NCBI RefSeq assembly: GCF_002903165.1 | Contig: NZ_PPSK01000018.1 | Location: forward strand, 25,085-89,084 | DNA from: Halopseudomonas oceani | GTDB lineage: Bacteria; Pseudomonadota; Gammaproteobacteria; Pseudomonadales; Pseudomonadaceae | Length of the DNA: 64,000 nt | Reading direction: 5' to 3' | Part shown: piece after piece, positions 16,823-25,537 of the stretch | Layout of the letters: every line of letters starts with the position of its first letter | Position numbering within the stretch: the stretch's first letter is position 1 | Notes under the pieces: generated by a model | The model's input: the letters and a program-made list of their open reading frames with translations, nothing else | The model's database searches: none | What the model was told of the DNA's origin: nothing | Made by a program: the position numbers and the translations under genes

Positions 16823-17617
16823 TTACTGACGACTGGCAAACTGGCTGGGTGTCATGCCGATCTGCGTGCGAAAGGCGGCGATAAAAGCTGAGGTGGAGTC
16901 GTAGCCACAGGCCAGTGCAATGTCGGTCACCCGCTCACCGCGTTCCAGCATCGGCAAGGCGCTGAGCAGTCTCAGGCGCTGGCGCCAAGCTCGGAAACTC
17001 AGGCCGGTATTGCGCTGGAAGAGGCGGGTCAGGGTCTTCTCGGAACAGCCGAGTTGTCCGCTCCAGTCGCCCAGCGTCAGGTTCAGCTCCGGGTTATCGA
17101 ACAGTGCCTGACAGACCTGCTGCAGCCGCGCATCGTTCGGCCAGGGCAGATACAGGCCGGTATCGCGGGCGGCGGTCAACTGGTCGAGCAATACCGCGAC
17201 CAGTCGCCCGTCAGCACCGCTCTCGTCGTACTCGACCGGAATGCGACCGAACTGGTTGATCAGCTCGCGGGTCAGCGGGTTGATCTCCAGCACCGCGCAT
17301 TGACCTGCCTGCCACGGCATGGCGTCGCGCTCGATGTAGAGGCTGCGCATCTCCGTGTCGGGCGAGCTGATGACCGCGTGGGGCAGATCGGGCGGCACCA
17401 GAATCGCCCGCTGCGGCGGGGCGAGAAAGCGACCGTTGCGGGTGTGCACCGACAGCACGCCGGAAATAGCGTAGGACAGCTGCGCCCATGGATGGCTGTG
17501 CCAGTGGGTCGTGGTGCTGCGGGCAAGCGATTCGCTACGCGCATACAGCGGACGCGGCAGGCCGGGCAGGTCAGGTACCGCACGCAGATTCAGGCGCTTT
17601 TGTCCGATTGTCGACAT
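16823..17617 (-). CDS. AraC family regulator with N-terminal cupin
   Basis: The 264-residue protein has an N-terminal AraC-type cupin (HWHSHPWAQLSYAISGVLSVHT near residue 38) and a C-terminal double HTH (LTLGDWSGQLGCSEKTLTRLFQR near 175, then VTDIALACGYDSTSAFIAAFR near 228). The open frame extends upstream to 18307 inside the transporter gene, but ATG 17617 (MSTIGQKRLN) gives the normal length. It is divergent from a BASS transporter with a 94-bp gap and is probably its regulator. This arrangement is common in Pseudomonas. Confidence 0.88.
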   Translation of the reverse strand: MSTIGQKRLNLRAVPDLPGLPRPLYARSESLARSTTTHWHSHPWAQLSYAISGVLSVHTRNGRFLAPPQRAILVPPDLPHAVISSPDTEMRSLYIERDAMPWQAGQCAVLEINPLTRELINQFGRIPVEYDESGADGRLVAVLLDQLTAARDTGLYLPWPNDARLQQVCQALFDNPELNLTLGDWSGQLGCSEKTLTRLFQRNTGLSFRAWRQRLRLLSALPMLERGERVTDIALACGYDSTSAFIAAFRTQIGMTPSQFASRQ

Positions 17618-17711
17618 TGTGCTTTCCAATCGCGTTAGTCGGTCGAAGGTTAAGACATTAGACTGCTGCCTTGCGCGTCGCAACATTGATAACGAAAAAC
17701 GAGATACCGTC

Positions 17712-18698
17712 ATGGCAAGACCACGCTTTCTACCCGACAACATGACCCTCTGCCTGATTGCGGTGGTGATTGCCGCCAGTCTGTTCCCTGTGCAGGGGCA
17801 GGCCGCCGTGGCCTTTGATGGACTGACCAACGCGGCCATCGCGCTGCTGTTCTTTATGCACGGCGCCAAGCTGTCGCGCGAGGCGATTATTTCCGGTATG
17901 ACCCACTGGCGCCTGCATCTGCTGGTATTTTCCTGCACCTTCATCCTGTTTCCGCTGCTCGGCCTACTGCTCAAGCCGGCGCTGGTGCCGCTGGTCGGTG
18001 ATGACTTGTACCTGGGTATCCTGTTCCTCTGCGCGCTGCCGGCGACCGTGCAGTCGGCGATTGCCTTTACCTCGATTGCCCGCGGCAACGTCGCCGCGGC
18101 GGTCTGCAGTGCGGCAACCTCCAGCCTACTGGGTATCTTTGTGACTCCGTTGCTGGTGCTGCTGCTGATGGGCGCGCAGGCCGGTGACTCCAACACCCTG
18201 GACGCCATCGGCAAGATTGTGGTGCAACTGCTGCTGCCGTTTATTGCCGGCCAGATCGCCCGGCGCTGGATCGGTGACTGGGTGGCGCGCAACAAGGGCT
18301 GGCTCAAGAGCGTGGATCAGGGCTCCATTCTGCTGGTGGTGTTTGGCGCCTTCAGCCACGCGGTGGTTGAGGGTATCTGGCAGCAGGTACCGCTGCACGA
18401 CCTGCTGGGGCTGGTGGTCGCCTGTTGTCTGCTGCTGGCGCTGGTGCTGGGACTCACAGCCTGGCTGGGTCGCCGTCTGGGTTTCAACATCGAAGATCGG
18501 ATCACCATCATCTTCGCTGGCTCCAAAAAGAGCCTGGCGACTGGCGTGCCGATGGCACAGGTGCTGTTTGCCGGCGGCGCGCTGGGTACGCTGATCCTGC
18601 CGCTGATGCTGTTCCACCAGATTCAGTTGATGGTCTGTGCGGTGCTGGCCGAGCGTTACGGCCGCCGCGAGGAGACTGGCATCGAAGACGTCGCCTGA
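17712..18698 (+). CDS. BASS family (SLC10A7-like) transporter
   Basis: The 328-residue inner-membrane protein has about ten transmembrane helices and matches the bile acid:sodium symporter SLC10A7/YfeH group. Signatures include ALLFFMHGAKLSREAI near residue 45, LCALPATVQSAIAFTS near 107 and FAGSKKSLATGVPMAQVLF near 270, which form the crossed broken helices with the substrate site. Bacterial members carry organic acids and similar anions. The substrate is unknown here. It is divergent from the AraC regulator and convergent with the Lrp-type gene. Confidence 0.87.
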   Translation: MARPRFLPDNMTLCLIAVVIAASLFPVQGQAAVAFDGLTNAAIALLFFMHGAKLSREAIISGMTHWRLHLLVFSCTFILFPLLGLLLKPALVPLVGDDLYLGILFLCALPATVQSAIAFTSIARGNVAAAVCSAATSSLLGIFVTPLLVLLLMGAQAGDSNTLDAIGKIVVQLLLPFIAGQIARRWIGDWVARNKGWLKSVDQGSILLVVFGAFSHAVVEGIWQQVPLHDLLGLVVACCLLLALVLGLTAWLGRRLGFNIEDRITIIFAGSKKSLATGVPMAQVLFAGGALGTLILPLMLFHQIQLMVCAVLAERYGRREETGIEDVA

Positions 18699-18707
18699 GC
18701 GCGAGGG

Positions 18708-19199
18708 TCAGTTCAGGTTGCCCTGCGGCAGATGATCGAGGGGCAGCGCCGTCTGCGACTTGACGGTCGAGATGGCGAAGTTGCTGCGGATGTCGCTGAC
18801 CCCGGGTAGCTTGAGCAGGGTGCTGAACAGGAAGCCTTCATAGGATGCCAGGTCCGGCAGTACCACCTGCAGCAGAAAGTCGGACTCGCCTGACACCACG
18901 TGGCAGGAAATGACCTCCGGCAGATCAATGACCGCCGCCCGGAAGGCGTTGGCCGACGCGTCATGGTGTCGCTCAACCTTGACCCCGACAAACACGGTCA
19001 GCCCCAAACCGCTTTTGCTGCGATCCAGCTCGGCGTGGTAACCGCGAATCACGCCGGCCTCTTCCAGCAGACGCACGCGCCGCAGGCACGGGGAGGGCGA
19101 CAGTCCGACCTCTTCGGCCAGCTGCACGTTGCTCAGTCGGGCGTTGCGCTGCAGGGCTGCGAGGATGCGTCTGTCCAGGTTATCCAGCTGCATTGGCAT
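18708..19199 (-). CDS. Lrp/AsnC family regulator
   Basis: The 163-residue protein has an N-terminal HTH (DRRILAALQRNARLSNVQLAEEVGLSPSPCLRRVRLLEEAG) and a C-terminal RAM/ACT-like effector domain (VKVERHHDASANAFRAAV, then VVSGESDFLLQVVLPDL). It is a typical feast/famine-type regulator that would bind an amino acid. It is divergent from a LysE-type exporter, a common Lrp-target pair. A TGGCAT-based palindrome lies in the gap between them. Confidence 0.9.
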   Translation of the reverse strand: MPMQLDNLDRRILAALQRNARLSNVQLAEEVGLSPSPCLRRVRLLEEAGVIRGYHAELDRSKSGLGLTVFVGVKVERHHDASANAFRAAVIDLPEVISCHVVSGESDFLLQVVLPDLASYEGFLFSTLLKLPGVSDIRSNFAISTVKSQTALPLDHLPQGNLN

Positions 19200-19224
19200 A
19201 TTCCCTATTTAATAGTCTATTTTC

Positions 19225-19260
19225 TGGCATTTTATGCCATAAAAAGGCGTTGCGTGGCAT
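19225..19260. promoter_or_regulatory. TGGCAT-based operator in the lrp-lysE gap
   Basis: A 15-bp dyad TGGCAT-TTT-ATGCCA spans 19225-19239 and a further half-site TGGCAT lies at 19255-19260. All sit in the AT-rich gap between the divergent Lrp-type gene and the LysE exporter. Repeated half-sites suit an oligomeric Lrp regulator. Pattern and position only. Confidence 0.5.
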
Positions 19261-19334
19261 AAACTCGCAATGACCTGCAGGCGTCAACAGTCCTACCATT
19301 GTGTCGAGCAATGAGATGGCCGGAGCGCCCTGAA

Positions 19335-19946
19335 ATGACGGACCTGTGGATCTTTGTTGGAGCGTTGGCGGTGGCCTATCTGGTACCGGGGCCAGACATG
19401 CTGCTGTTGTTGCAGACCGCAGCGAACCACTCGCGGCTACAGAGCGCTGCAACCATTGCCGGCCTGGCGCTGGCTCGTGCGGCCCACGTCGCGCTGGCCG
19501 GGCTGGGGCTGGCGGCACTGCTGCAGGCGGCGCCCTGGGCCTTCAACGCGGTACGGCTGTTTGGCGCCGGGTATCTGATCTGGCTTGGTATCTCGATCTG
19601 GAGGGCGTCATCGCTGGTACCGGAGAACGCTTGCGCCAAGCGTTCGCGGACCGCGCTCGCGGCGTTCCGGCGCGGGTTGCTGACCAACATCAGCAACCCC
19701 AAGGCGCTGCTGTTCTGTTCGGTGCTGCTGCCACAGTTCATTCACCCGCAGACCGGTAGCGTCGCGCTGCAGTTCACGCTGCTGGGGCTGATTGTGCTGC
19801 TGGTCGGCGTGTGCTTTGACCTGCTTTACGTCTCCGGCGGCAAGCTGATGGGGGGCATGTTGCGCGAGCGGCCGCGCCTGCAACAGCTGCAGCGCTGGAC
19901 ATTTGGTGCGCTGCTGGTGGGTTTTGGTGCCCGGCTGATGTTCTAG
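19335..19946 (+). CDS. LysE family amino-acid exporter
   Basis: The 203-residue protein has about six transmembrane helices. The family opening is LVPGPDMLLLLQTAANHS near residue 17, followed by GLLTNISNPKALLFCSVLLPQF near 120, both typical of the LysE/RhtB group. It would export an amino acid or homoserine-lactone-type compound from the cytoplasm. ATG 19335 (MTDLWIF) is chosen because the 12 upstream codons do not resemble the family. The divergent Lrp gene suggests control by an amino acid ligand. Confidence 0.87.
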   Translation: MTDLWIFVGALAVAYLVPGPDMLLLLQTAANHSRLQSAATIAGLALARAAHVALAGLGLAALLQAAPWAFNAVRLFGAGYLIWLGISIWRASSLVPENACAKRSRTALAAFRRGLLTNISNPKALLFCSVLLPQFIHPQTGSVALQFTLLGLIVLLVGVCFDLLYVSGGKLMGGMLRERPRLQQLQRWTFGALLVGFGARLMF

Positions 19947-20074
19947 GTGGTGGAATGCGGCGGCAGTTCCGGGCATCGCTGCGCGAGAATTCGGCATTGA
20001 CCTGCTGTGCGTGGCTCGACATGCTCTGTCGTCTACCCTTTGCTGTCTGGTTTCAGAACACAGGAAGACATCGC

Positions 20075-20920
20075 ATGAGTGACAACAGCTATACACCGCC
20101 CAAGGTCTGGACCTGGGATAGCGAGAGCGGCGGCAAGTTTGCCAGCATCAATCGCCCGATTGCCGGGCCAACCCACGAGAAGACGCTGCCGGTCGGCAAG
20201 CACCCGTTCCAGCTGTATTCGCTGGCCACGCCCAATGGCGTCAAGGCGACCATCATGTTCGAAGAGCTGCTGGCCCTGGGCCATGCGGGTGCTGAGTACG
20301 ATGCCTGGCTGATTCGCATCAACGAGGGTGACCAATTCGGCAGCGACTTTGTCGAGATCAACCCCAACTCGAAGATTCCGGCCTTGCTGGATCACAGCAC
20401 CAACCCGCCGACGCGGGTGTTCGAGTCCGGCTCCATCCTGCTGTATCTGGCTGAAAAGTTTGGCGCGCTGCTGCCAACGGATCATGGCAAGCGCACCGAG
20501 GCGATGAACTGGCTGTTCTGGCAGATGGGCTCGGCGCCATATCTGGGCGGCGGCTTTGGCCATTTCTACGCCTATGCGCCCGAGAAGTTCGAATACCCGA
20601 TCAATCGCTTCGCCATGGAAGTGAAACGCCAGCTGGACGTACTCAATCGCCATCTGGCCGACAACCGCTACATGGCGGGCGAAGAGTACAGCATCGCCGA
20701 CATCGCGATTTATCCCTGGTACGGCGTGCTGGTTGAAGGCGCTCTGTACGACGCTGCCGAATTCCTCTCGGTGCACGAGTATGAACATGTGCTCCGCTGG
20801 GCGGCCGAGATCGCCGCACGGCCTGCCGTGCAGCGTGGTCGACGGGTCAACCGCGTGTGGGGCGACGAAGCCCTGCAGGTGGCCGAACGGCACGACGCCA
20901 GCGATATCAGCGACATCTGA
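20075..20920 (+). CDS. yghU: Glutathione S-transferase, YghU (nu class)
   Basis: The 281-residue protein matches E. coli YghU in length and motifs: PPKVWTWDSESGGKFASIN at the start, FQLYSLATPNGVKATIMFEE around residue 45 and EINPNSKIPALLDH near 95. The C-terminal helical domain holds LFWQMGSAPYLGGGFGHFYAY near 150. YghU binds two glutathione molecules and has disulfide-bond reductase activity. AGGAAG precedes ATG 20075, and the open frame upstream of it has no family match. A strong terminator follows. Monocistronic. Confidence 0.9.
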   Translation: MSDNSYTPPKVWTWDSESGGKFASINRPIAGPTHEKTLPVGKHPFQLYSLATPNGVKATIMFEELLALGHAGAEYDAWLIRINEGDQFGSDFVEINPNSKIPALLDHSTNPPTRVFESGSILLYLAEKFGALLPTDHGKRTEAMNWLFWQMGSAPYLGGGFGHFYAYAPEKFEYPINRFAMEVKRQLDVLNRHLADNRYMAGEEYSIADIAIYPWYGVLVEGALYDAAEFLSVHEYEHVLRWAAEIAARPAVQRGRRVNRVWGDEALQVAERHDASDISDI

Positions 20921-20960
20921 TCCCGCGCCCGGTGGGGCACACACCCGCGTTGGCATCCCA

Positions 20961-20988
20961 AGCCCGGCATCAGCCGGGCTTCTTTTTG
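20961..20988 (+). terminator. Rho-independent terminator after yghU
   Basis: The perfect stem AGCCCGGC/GCCGGGCT with an ATCA loop is followed by TCTTTTTG, 40 nt after the yghU stop. Confidence 0.9.
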
Positions 20989-21029
20989 CTTGCGTGCGGG
21001 CTGTGCACGGATTGTTAGGTGCATGCATT

Positions 21030-21044
21030 TGTTATAACGTAACA
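21030..21044 (+). promoter_or_regulatory. Putative Zur box upstream of folE2
   Basis: TGTTATAACGTAACA lies 50 bp before the folE2 start. It agrees with the Zur-type consensus TGTTATA-N-TATAACA at 12 of the 14 specified positions and forms a TTGTTA/TAACAA dyad with its flanks. folE2 is a known Zur target in several bacteria because it replaces the zinc-dependent FolE when zinc is scarce. Confidence 0.7.
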
Positions 21045-21093
21045 ATAGTGCATTCTTAACATCCTTTTATGTGCCTGCTGATGGAATCCGCCG

Positions 21094-21999
21094 ATGACTG
21101 CCGCGCTGCCCGATGTTTCCCTGAGTGACCTGTCTGCTGACCCTGCCGCGCTGGATTGGGTTGGTATGCAGGGGATTGATCTGCCGATTACCCTGAATGA
21201 GACCGGCCAGCGGCAGACGGTTCATGCCTGTGCCGATCTGCAGGTGGACTTGCCGCGGCCCGAGGTCAAGGGTATCCACATGTCGCGCCTCTACACCTTG
21301 CTGGACCGGTTGGGTCAGGATCGGGCGCTGGCGCCGACCGTGCTGCAGGCGCTGTTGCAGGCAATGGTCGAGAGCCATGCCGATTGCGGCAGTCGCAATG
21401 CACGGCTGGTACTGCAGTTCAGTCTGCTGTGTCGGCGACCAGCGCTGGTTACGCCGCAGCTGTCGGGTTGGAAAGCCTACCCGGTAAAGCTGGAGGCGAC
21501 GCTGGTTGAGGGCCGTTTCAGGGCGCGTGTCGAGCTGACGGTCAGCTATTCCTCGACCTGTCCGTGCTCGGCCGCGCTCAGCCGGCAGCTGCTGGTCAGC
21601 GCTTATGATAAAGCCTTTGCCGGTCGGCAGCGGCTCGACCCGGTGGCGGTAAGCCAATGGCTTGGGCGCAACGGGAGTCTGGCAACGCCGCACAGCCAGC
21701 GCAGCGAAGCCAAGGTTGCCGTCGACCTGCAGGCAGCAGAGGAGAGCCTGGGCCTGCTGGCGCTGATCGATCAGATTGAGCAGGCGCTGGCGACCCCGGT
21801 ACAGACTGCGGTCAAGCGCGCTGACGAGCAGGCCTTTGCCGCGCTTAATGGGGCCAATCTGATGTTCGTCGAGGATGCCGCTCGGCGGTTGGGAGCGGCT
21901 TTGAGTGCTGCCGGTGCACAGCATGCCGCGGTCCATGTTCGGCATATCGAAAGCCTGCATCCGCATGACGCGGTCGCGTCGGTAGGAGCGCACCCATGA
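21094..21999 (+). CDS. folE2: GTP cyclohydrolase FolE2 (type IB)
   Basis: The 301-residue enzyme catalyses the first step of folate and related pterin synthesis, converting GTP to 7,8-dihydroneopterin triphosphate. It matches the COG1469 family, with GMQGIDLPI near residue 24, [15 protein letters not shown] near 56 and the active-site segment [13 protein letters not shown] near 151, whose Cys156-Pro-Cys158 is the catalytic signature. Unlike FolE it does not depend strictly on zinc. It lies behind a Zur-like box and overlaps the DUF1826 gene by 4 nt, so the two form a probable zinc-starvation operon. Confidence 0.92.
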   Translation: MTAALPDVSLSDLSADPAALDWVGMQGIDLPITLNETGQRQTVHACADLQVDLPRPEVKGIHMSRLYTLLDRLGQDRALAPTVLQALLQAMVESHADCGSRNARLVLQFSLLCRRPALVTPQLSGWKAYPVKLEATLVEGRFRARVELTVSYSSTCPCSAALSRQLLVSAYDKAFAGRQRLDPVAVSQWLGRNGSLATPHSQRSEAKVAVDLQAAEESLGLLALIDQIEQALATPVQTAVKRADEQAFAALNGANLMFVEDAARRLGAALSAAGAQHAAVHVRHIESLHPHDAVASVGAHP

Positions 22000-22637
22000 A
22001 TGCCGCGCTGATGACAGAGCCCGCGCACTGGGCGATGGGACGTGATCTCGGAGCACTGGCAGCGATCTTTGAGGAAGCGGTCAGTCTTGCGGTCATGCAG
22101 CGACGCCTCGGGCCGGCGCTGCGCAGCAGTGTACTGGCGCAAGGCGGTAGCGGTGGCTGGCAGGTGGCCTGGCTAGGTATTCCCGGCGAGACGCTGGCTA
22201 GTGAGCTGGCGGCGCAGTTGCCGGCGCCAGGCCAGGCAGGGCCACTGGTTGCGGATGTGCAGCTGCTGGCAGAAGCGACGGCCTGCCTGTTTGGCGTCGA
22301 ACGGGTGGCGGTGCGTTTGCGCATGCTGGAGAAGGCGATGTGTCCGCGCTTTCACTGCGACAACCTGCCGGTGCGACTGGTGACCACCTACCTTGGCCCC
22401 GGCAGCGAGTGGTTGCCGGATTCGGCGGTTGAGCGTCGCGGTCTCGGGGTGCCGGATCTGGGCAAACCTGATCCTGTGCGCGAGCCTGGCGCTATCCGCC
22501 AGTTGGGCTGTGGGGATGTGGCGCTGCTCAAGGGCAGCGGTTGGGTGGGCAACGAAGAGCGCGGTATTGTGCACCGCAGTCCGGCCCTGAAGGACGGTCA
22601 GCAACGTCTGTTGCTGACCCTTGATCCCTGCTTCTGA
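21996..22637 (+). CDS. DUF1826 domain protein
   Basis: The 213-residue protein of unknown function matches DUF1826 through [19 protein letters not shown] at residues 116-134. The block contains His120-x-Asp122, and a later GIVHRSP places His193 followed by basic residues. Together this is the His-x-Asp...His pattern of non-haem iron (2-oxoglutarate or cupin-type) enzymes, although no iron binding is known. The start overlaps the folE2 stop (ATGA), so it is co-translated and probably Zur controlled. DUF1826 genes recur in predicted zinc regulons, which supports a role in coping with low zinc. Confidence 0.82.
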   Translation: MNAALMTEPAHWAMGRDLGALAAIFEEAVSLAVMQRRLGPALRSSVLAQGGSGGWQVAWLGIPGETLASELAAQLPAPGQAGPLVADVQLLAEATACLFGVERVAVRLRMLEKAMCPRFHCDNLPVRLVTTYLGPGSEWLPDSAVERRGLGVPDLGKPDPVREPGAIRQLGCGDVALLKGSGWVGNEERGIVHRSPALKDGQQRLLLTLDPCF

Positions 22638-22651
22638 GCGACTGAGGACGT

Positions 22652-22685
22652 CGTTCTGCGCGCGGTTTGGGCCGGGCGCAGAACG
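22652..22685. terminator. Inverted repeat between DUF1826 and oprC
   Basis: Perfect 10-bp arms CGTTCTGCGC and GCGCAGAACG enclose a 14-nt loop between the convergent DUF1826 and oprC stop codons. This is a likely bidirectional terminator, though it lacks a clear T tract. Confidence 0.6.
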
Positions 22686-22693
22686 GGCGCGGG

Positions 22694-24805
22694 TCAGAAG
22701 TCGAAATCGACCTTGGCCCAGAGCGAGCGGCCTGGCTCGTTGATGGCAACCGGGTCGGCTGGGAAACCGAATGCCGAGTTGCCGGCCAGGTTCAGGTGCT
22801 CGGCGTAGGCCTTGTCGAACAGGTTGTCGACACCAACGCTCAGCTTCACCTGCTCGGTCATGCGCCAAGCGCCGTTGAGCGAGAACACGCCAAAGCCGGC
22901 GCTGCTGCCGATGTCCTGACCGACCACGTTGCCGGCGCCTTCATCCACCCGATTCTGCGCACGGACCAGTCGCCAGAGTGCGCCGGCACTCCAGTCGTTC
23001 TGCTCGTAGCTCAGACCCAGGCGGGCTTCCAGCGGCGGCATCTGGGGCAGCGGCTGGCCGTCGCTGCGGTTCTCACCCCAGGCGTAGGCCAGCGTGGCGT
23101 CGGTCTTCCAGTTGCTGGTCAGGTCATATGCCACGCCCAGCTCACCACCGGCAATGCGGGCGTCGACGTTGTAGGCCTGGCTGCGGCGCATGCCCATCAT
23201 GGTCGAGTAGCGGAACAGGATGAAGTCGTCGACCTGACCGGCGTAGGCCGATGCCCATGCCTGCAGGCGTGCGTCCTGATACTGGATACCGACGTCCAGC
23301 TGGGTGGTTTTTTCCGGCTCGATGCCGTCAAAGGCGTTCAGTTCGCCGGTTGGCGCCAGGCTGGCCGAGAACAGCTCCCAGTAGTCGGGGAAGCGTTCAG
23401 CGTGGCCGAGGCCGGCGTAGACGGTTGCCGGCATGGCGGTCAGATCCTGTTCGTAACGGACGAAACCGCTGGGCAGGGTGTCGCTGCGGCTCTGGCCGGC
23501 GGTCGGGTTGGGCGTGGTCATGCCCATCATGTTGCGAATACCCACCCGGTAGTCCTTGACCGAGGCGCGGTCCAGCCGTGCGCCGCCGATCCAGCGGGTC
23601 AGGTCGCTCTGGTGCCAGGTGGCTTCGCTGAACAGTCCGTAGTTGTGCATGACTGCGTCTTTTTCCCAGGCGAACTCGTCCGCATCGGTATAGCCGGTCA
23701 TCATGCTGTAACTGGACCTGCGGGCACGGTGCTCGCTGCGCTGGGCGTCAATACCGGATACTAGCTCGACCGCGTCCCAATCGAAGCTCAGCGCAAGGCG
23801 TCCGCCGAGGGTACGGCGATCCACCTGCGAGGCCATGGGCATCGGCATCATGCTGGTCGGATCGGGGCTGCGCAGGCGGAAGTTGTCCATGATGTGATCG
23901 GCGTAGTTGTAGTAGACCTGCGCCTCCAGTTTGCTGACCTGACCGAGATTGAGTTTCTCGAAGCGCAGGCCAAGGCTTTCGCGGGCGAACTGGGTGCCGT
24001 CCATGCCGCGCCCGGCGTAGCGCGCTTCACCGTCACCCTTGCCGGCGCTGAATTCCAGCAGGGTATCGGCATCGGGCGTCCAGCCGGCGGCGATATCACC
24101 GTTCCACTTGCTCCAGCGCGACGGCACGGTATCGCCGTTGCCATCTTCGTAATCGTCGGACTGGGCGTCGTTGCCGGCGAAACGCAGGTAGCCGTTCTGG
24201 TTGCCGATGGCGGCATCAAGCAGCTTGTCGAAGCGGCCATTGCTGCCACCCAGTACGCTGGCATGCACGCGGCTGCCCGGCTCCTCGAAACGCTCCGGTT
24301 CACGTTCGAACAGCACGGTGCCAGCCGAAGCCCCAGGCCCCCAGCGTACGCTCTGCGGGCCCTTGATGACGGTCAGGCGGTCGTAGGTTTCCGGTGCGAT
24401 GTAGGAACTGGGCGCGTCCATCCGGTTGGGACAGGCGCCGATCATCTGGCCGCCGTTGGCCAGCAGGTTGATGCGCGAACCGAACATGCCGCGCAGGACC
24501 GGGTCGCCGTTGCTGCCGCCGCTGCGGATAGCGGAGAAGCCCGGAATGGTCTTCAGATAGTCGGTGGCATCGCTGGCGGGCACCGGCTGGCGGGCGTCCT
24601 TGGGGTCGGCAACGATGGTCAGTGGCGAGCTTTGTTGAACGGCGGTTACCACCACGGGCGCCAGTTGCAGCACATCGTTGCTGCTTTCATGGTCATGGCC
24701 TTCGTGGCTTTGGGCGGTAGCGCCGAGGCTGGTAAACAGCAGGGCGAAAGCGGTTTGCCAGCGCAGGCTGACAGGGGGTCGGGTAAAACGGTTGGCGTGT
24801 TGCAT
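22694..24805 (-). CDS. oprC: TonB-dependent copper receptor OprC
   Basis: The roughly 703-residue outer-membrane receptor has a signal peptide ending near TAQ, then HEGHDHES, a metal-binding N-terminal tail. The plug domain carries GSNGDPVLRGMFGSRINLL, GQMIGACPNRMDAPSSYI and VIKGPQSVRWGPGASAGTVLF. A 22-strand barrel ends in an aromatic residue (KVDFDF). The Cys-x3-Met pair in CPNRM and the Met-rich MMPMPMAS loop match OprC of P. aeruginosa, which binds copper. ATG 24805 is favoured over 24829 because it gives a better signal peptide. DUF2946 lies upstream on the same strand, as in P. aeruginosa. Confidence 0.92.
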   Translation of the reverse strand: MQHANRFTRPPVSLRWQTAFALLFTSLGATAQSHEGHDHESSNDVLQLAPVVVTAVQQSSPLTIVADPKDARQPVPASDATDYLKTIPGFSAIRSGGSNGDPVLRGMFGSRINLLANGGQMIGACPNRMDAPSSYIAPETYDRLTVIKGPQSVRWGPGASAGTVLFEREPERFEEPGSRVHASVLGGSNGRFDKLLDAAIGNQNGYLRFAGNDAQSDDYEDGNGDTVPSRWSKWNGDIAAGWTPDADTLLEFSAGKGDGEARYAGRGMDGTQFARESLGLRFEKLNLGQVSKLEAQVYYNYADHIMDNFRLRSPDPTSMMPMPMASQVDRRTLGGRLALSFDWDAVELVSGIDAQRSEHRARRSSYSMMTGYTDADEFAWEKDAVMHNYGLFSEATWHQSDLTRWIGGARLDRASVKDYRVGIRNMMGMTTPNPTAGQSRSDTLPSGFVRYEQDLTAMPATVYAGLGHAERFPDYWELFSASLAPTGELNAFDGIEPEKTTQLDVGIQYQDARLQAWASAYAGQVDDFILFRYSTMMGMRRSQAYNVDARIAGGELGVAYDLTSNWKTDATLAYAWGENRSDGQPLPQMPPLEARLGLSYEQNDWSAGALWRLVRAQNRVDEGAGNVVGQDIGSSAGFGVFSLNGAWRMTEQVKLSVGVDNLFDKAYAEHLNLAGNSAFGFPADPVAINEPGRSLWAKVDFDF

Positions 24806-24913
24806 TGTTGTCATCCACACAGTGGCCAAAGCGGCGCAGTCGGCGCCGGGCCGAAATCAGGTCAGGGTGTTGTGGGGTGTGACGCAACGCACGGCCAGTG
24901 GCCGCAGGCGGGC

Positions 24914-25321
24914 TCAGGCGGCGCGGGGCGCAGCGTCGAGCGGGGAGGGTGAGGCGCGGGGATTGATTGAGGGCCAGATATAGCGCGGCGGCGGGCGAGC
25001 CCATTGGCCGCTGGAGGGCGCACTGGTCGGGCTGGCGGGCAGGTAGTCGAGCGACCAGCCATGCATGGCCACCGCGCTGCCGTGGCCGATGGAAGAGCAC
25101 AGCGGGCAGCCTGACTGCAGGTCACTCATCTGGTGCTGCTTCTGATCGTCGAGATCGACACCCAGGCTGTCGCTGCCGAGGTTGCAGAACACCACCCCGG
25201 CACCGCTCAAATGCTGCCCGCTCATCTGACCCTGATGGAAACCACAGGTCAGCAGACTCACCAGGGTGCACAGATAGAGCACCAGGGTGAGTGAAAGGCG
25301 GTCGTCGCGGGTCAGATTCAT
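24914..25321 (-). CDS. DUF2946 family protein
   Basis: The 135-residue protein has an N-terminal hydrophobic segment (LSLTLVLYLCTLVSLLTCGFHQG) followed by a segment with SGCPLCSSIGHG, the Cys-x2-Cys typical of DUF2946, and a Pro-rich tail. It sits directly upstream of oprC on the same strand, the order found for PA3789-PA3790, and is likely a small periplasmic or membrane-anchored copper-binding partner. ATG 25321 (MNLTRDDRLS) is preferred over the frame start at 25360. Function is inferred from context. Confidence 0.78.
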   Translation of the reverse strand: MNLTRDDRLSLTLVLYLCTLVSLLTCGFHQGQMSGQHLSGAGVVFCNLGSDSLGVDLDDQKQHQMSDLQSGCPLCSSIGHGSAVAMHGWSLDYLPASPTSAPSSGQWARPPPRYIWPSINPRASPSPLDAAPRAA

Positions 25322-25353
25322 GCGCGGAATTCTAGCACCCCCTGCGACCTTCT

Positions 25354-25382
25354 GCGCCATGTGGCTGGTTGCCGCATGGCGC
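25354..25382. repeat. 8-bp inverted repeat between ccoQ and DUF2946
   Basis: Perfect arms GCGCCATG (25354-25361) and CATGGCGC (25375-25382) with a 13-nt spacer lie between the stop of the ccoQ-like gene and the start of the DUF2946 gene, both on the minus strand. It could be a weak terminator for the cbb3 operon or an operator of the copper operon. Confidence 0.45.
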
Positions 25383-25386
25383 GTGT

Positions 25387-25533
25387 TCAGGCGTCGAAAC
25401 GGTCAGGCTCCTCGGCGAACGGTAGCTGGGATGCCTGCTCCAGCTCATCGCCTGGATGGTTGGCCAGACAGACCTGTACCGCGATGTACAGTCCGAGCAG
25501 GGTCAGTAGTCCCGAAATTTCAGCAATCAGCAT
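25387..25533 (-). CDS. CcoQ-like small cbb3 oxidase subunit
   Basis: The 48-residue protein has one N-terminal membrane helix (AEISGLLTLLGLYIAVQV) and an acidic tail with ASQLPFAEEPD. That tail resembles the CcoQ ending (AANLPFADE). CcoQ is the small subunit IV of cbb3 oxidase that stabilises the complex. The site GGAGG overlaps the last codons of ccoN and lies 8 nt before ATG 25533, so the two are translationally coupled. It is too short for confident database-style naming, but position and motif agree. Confidence 0.72.
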   Translation of the reverse strand: MLIAEISGLLTLLGLYIAVQVCLANHPGDELEQASQLPFAEEPDRFDA

Positions 25534-25537
25534 CGGA

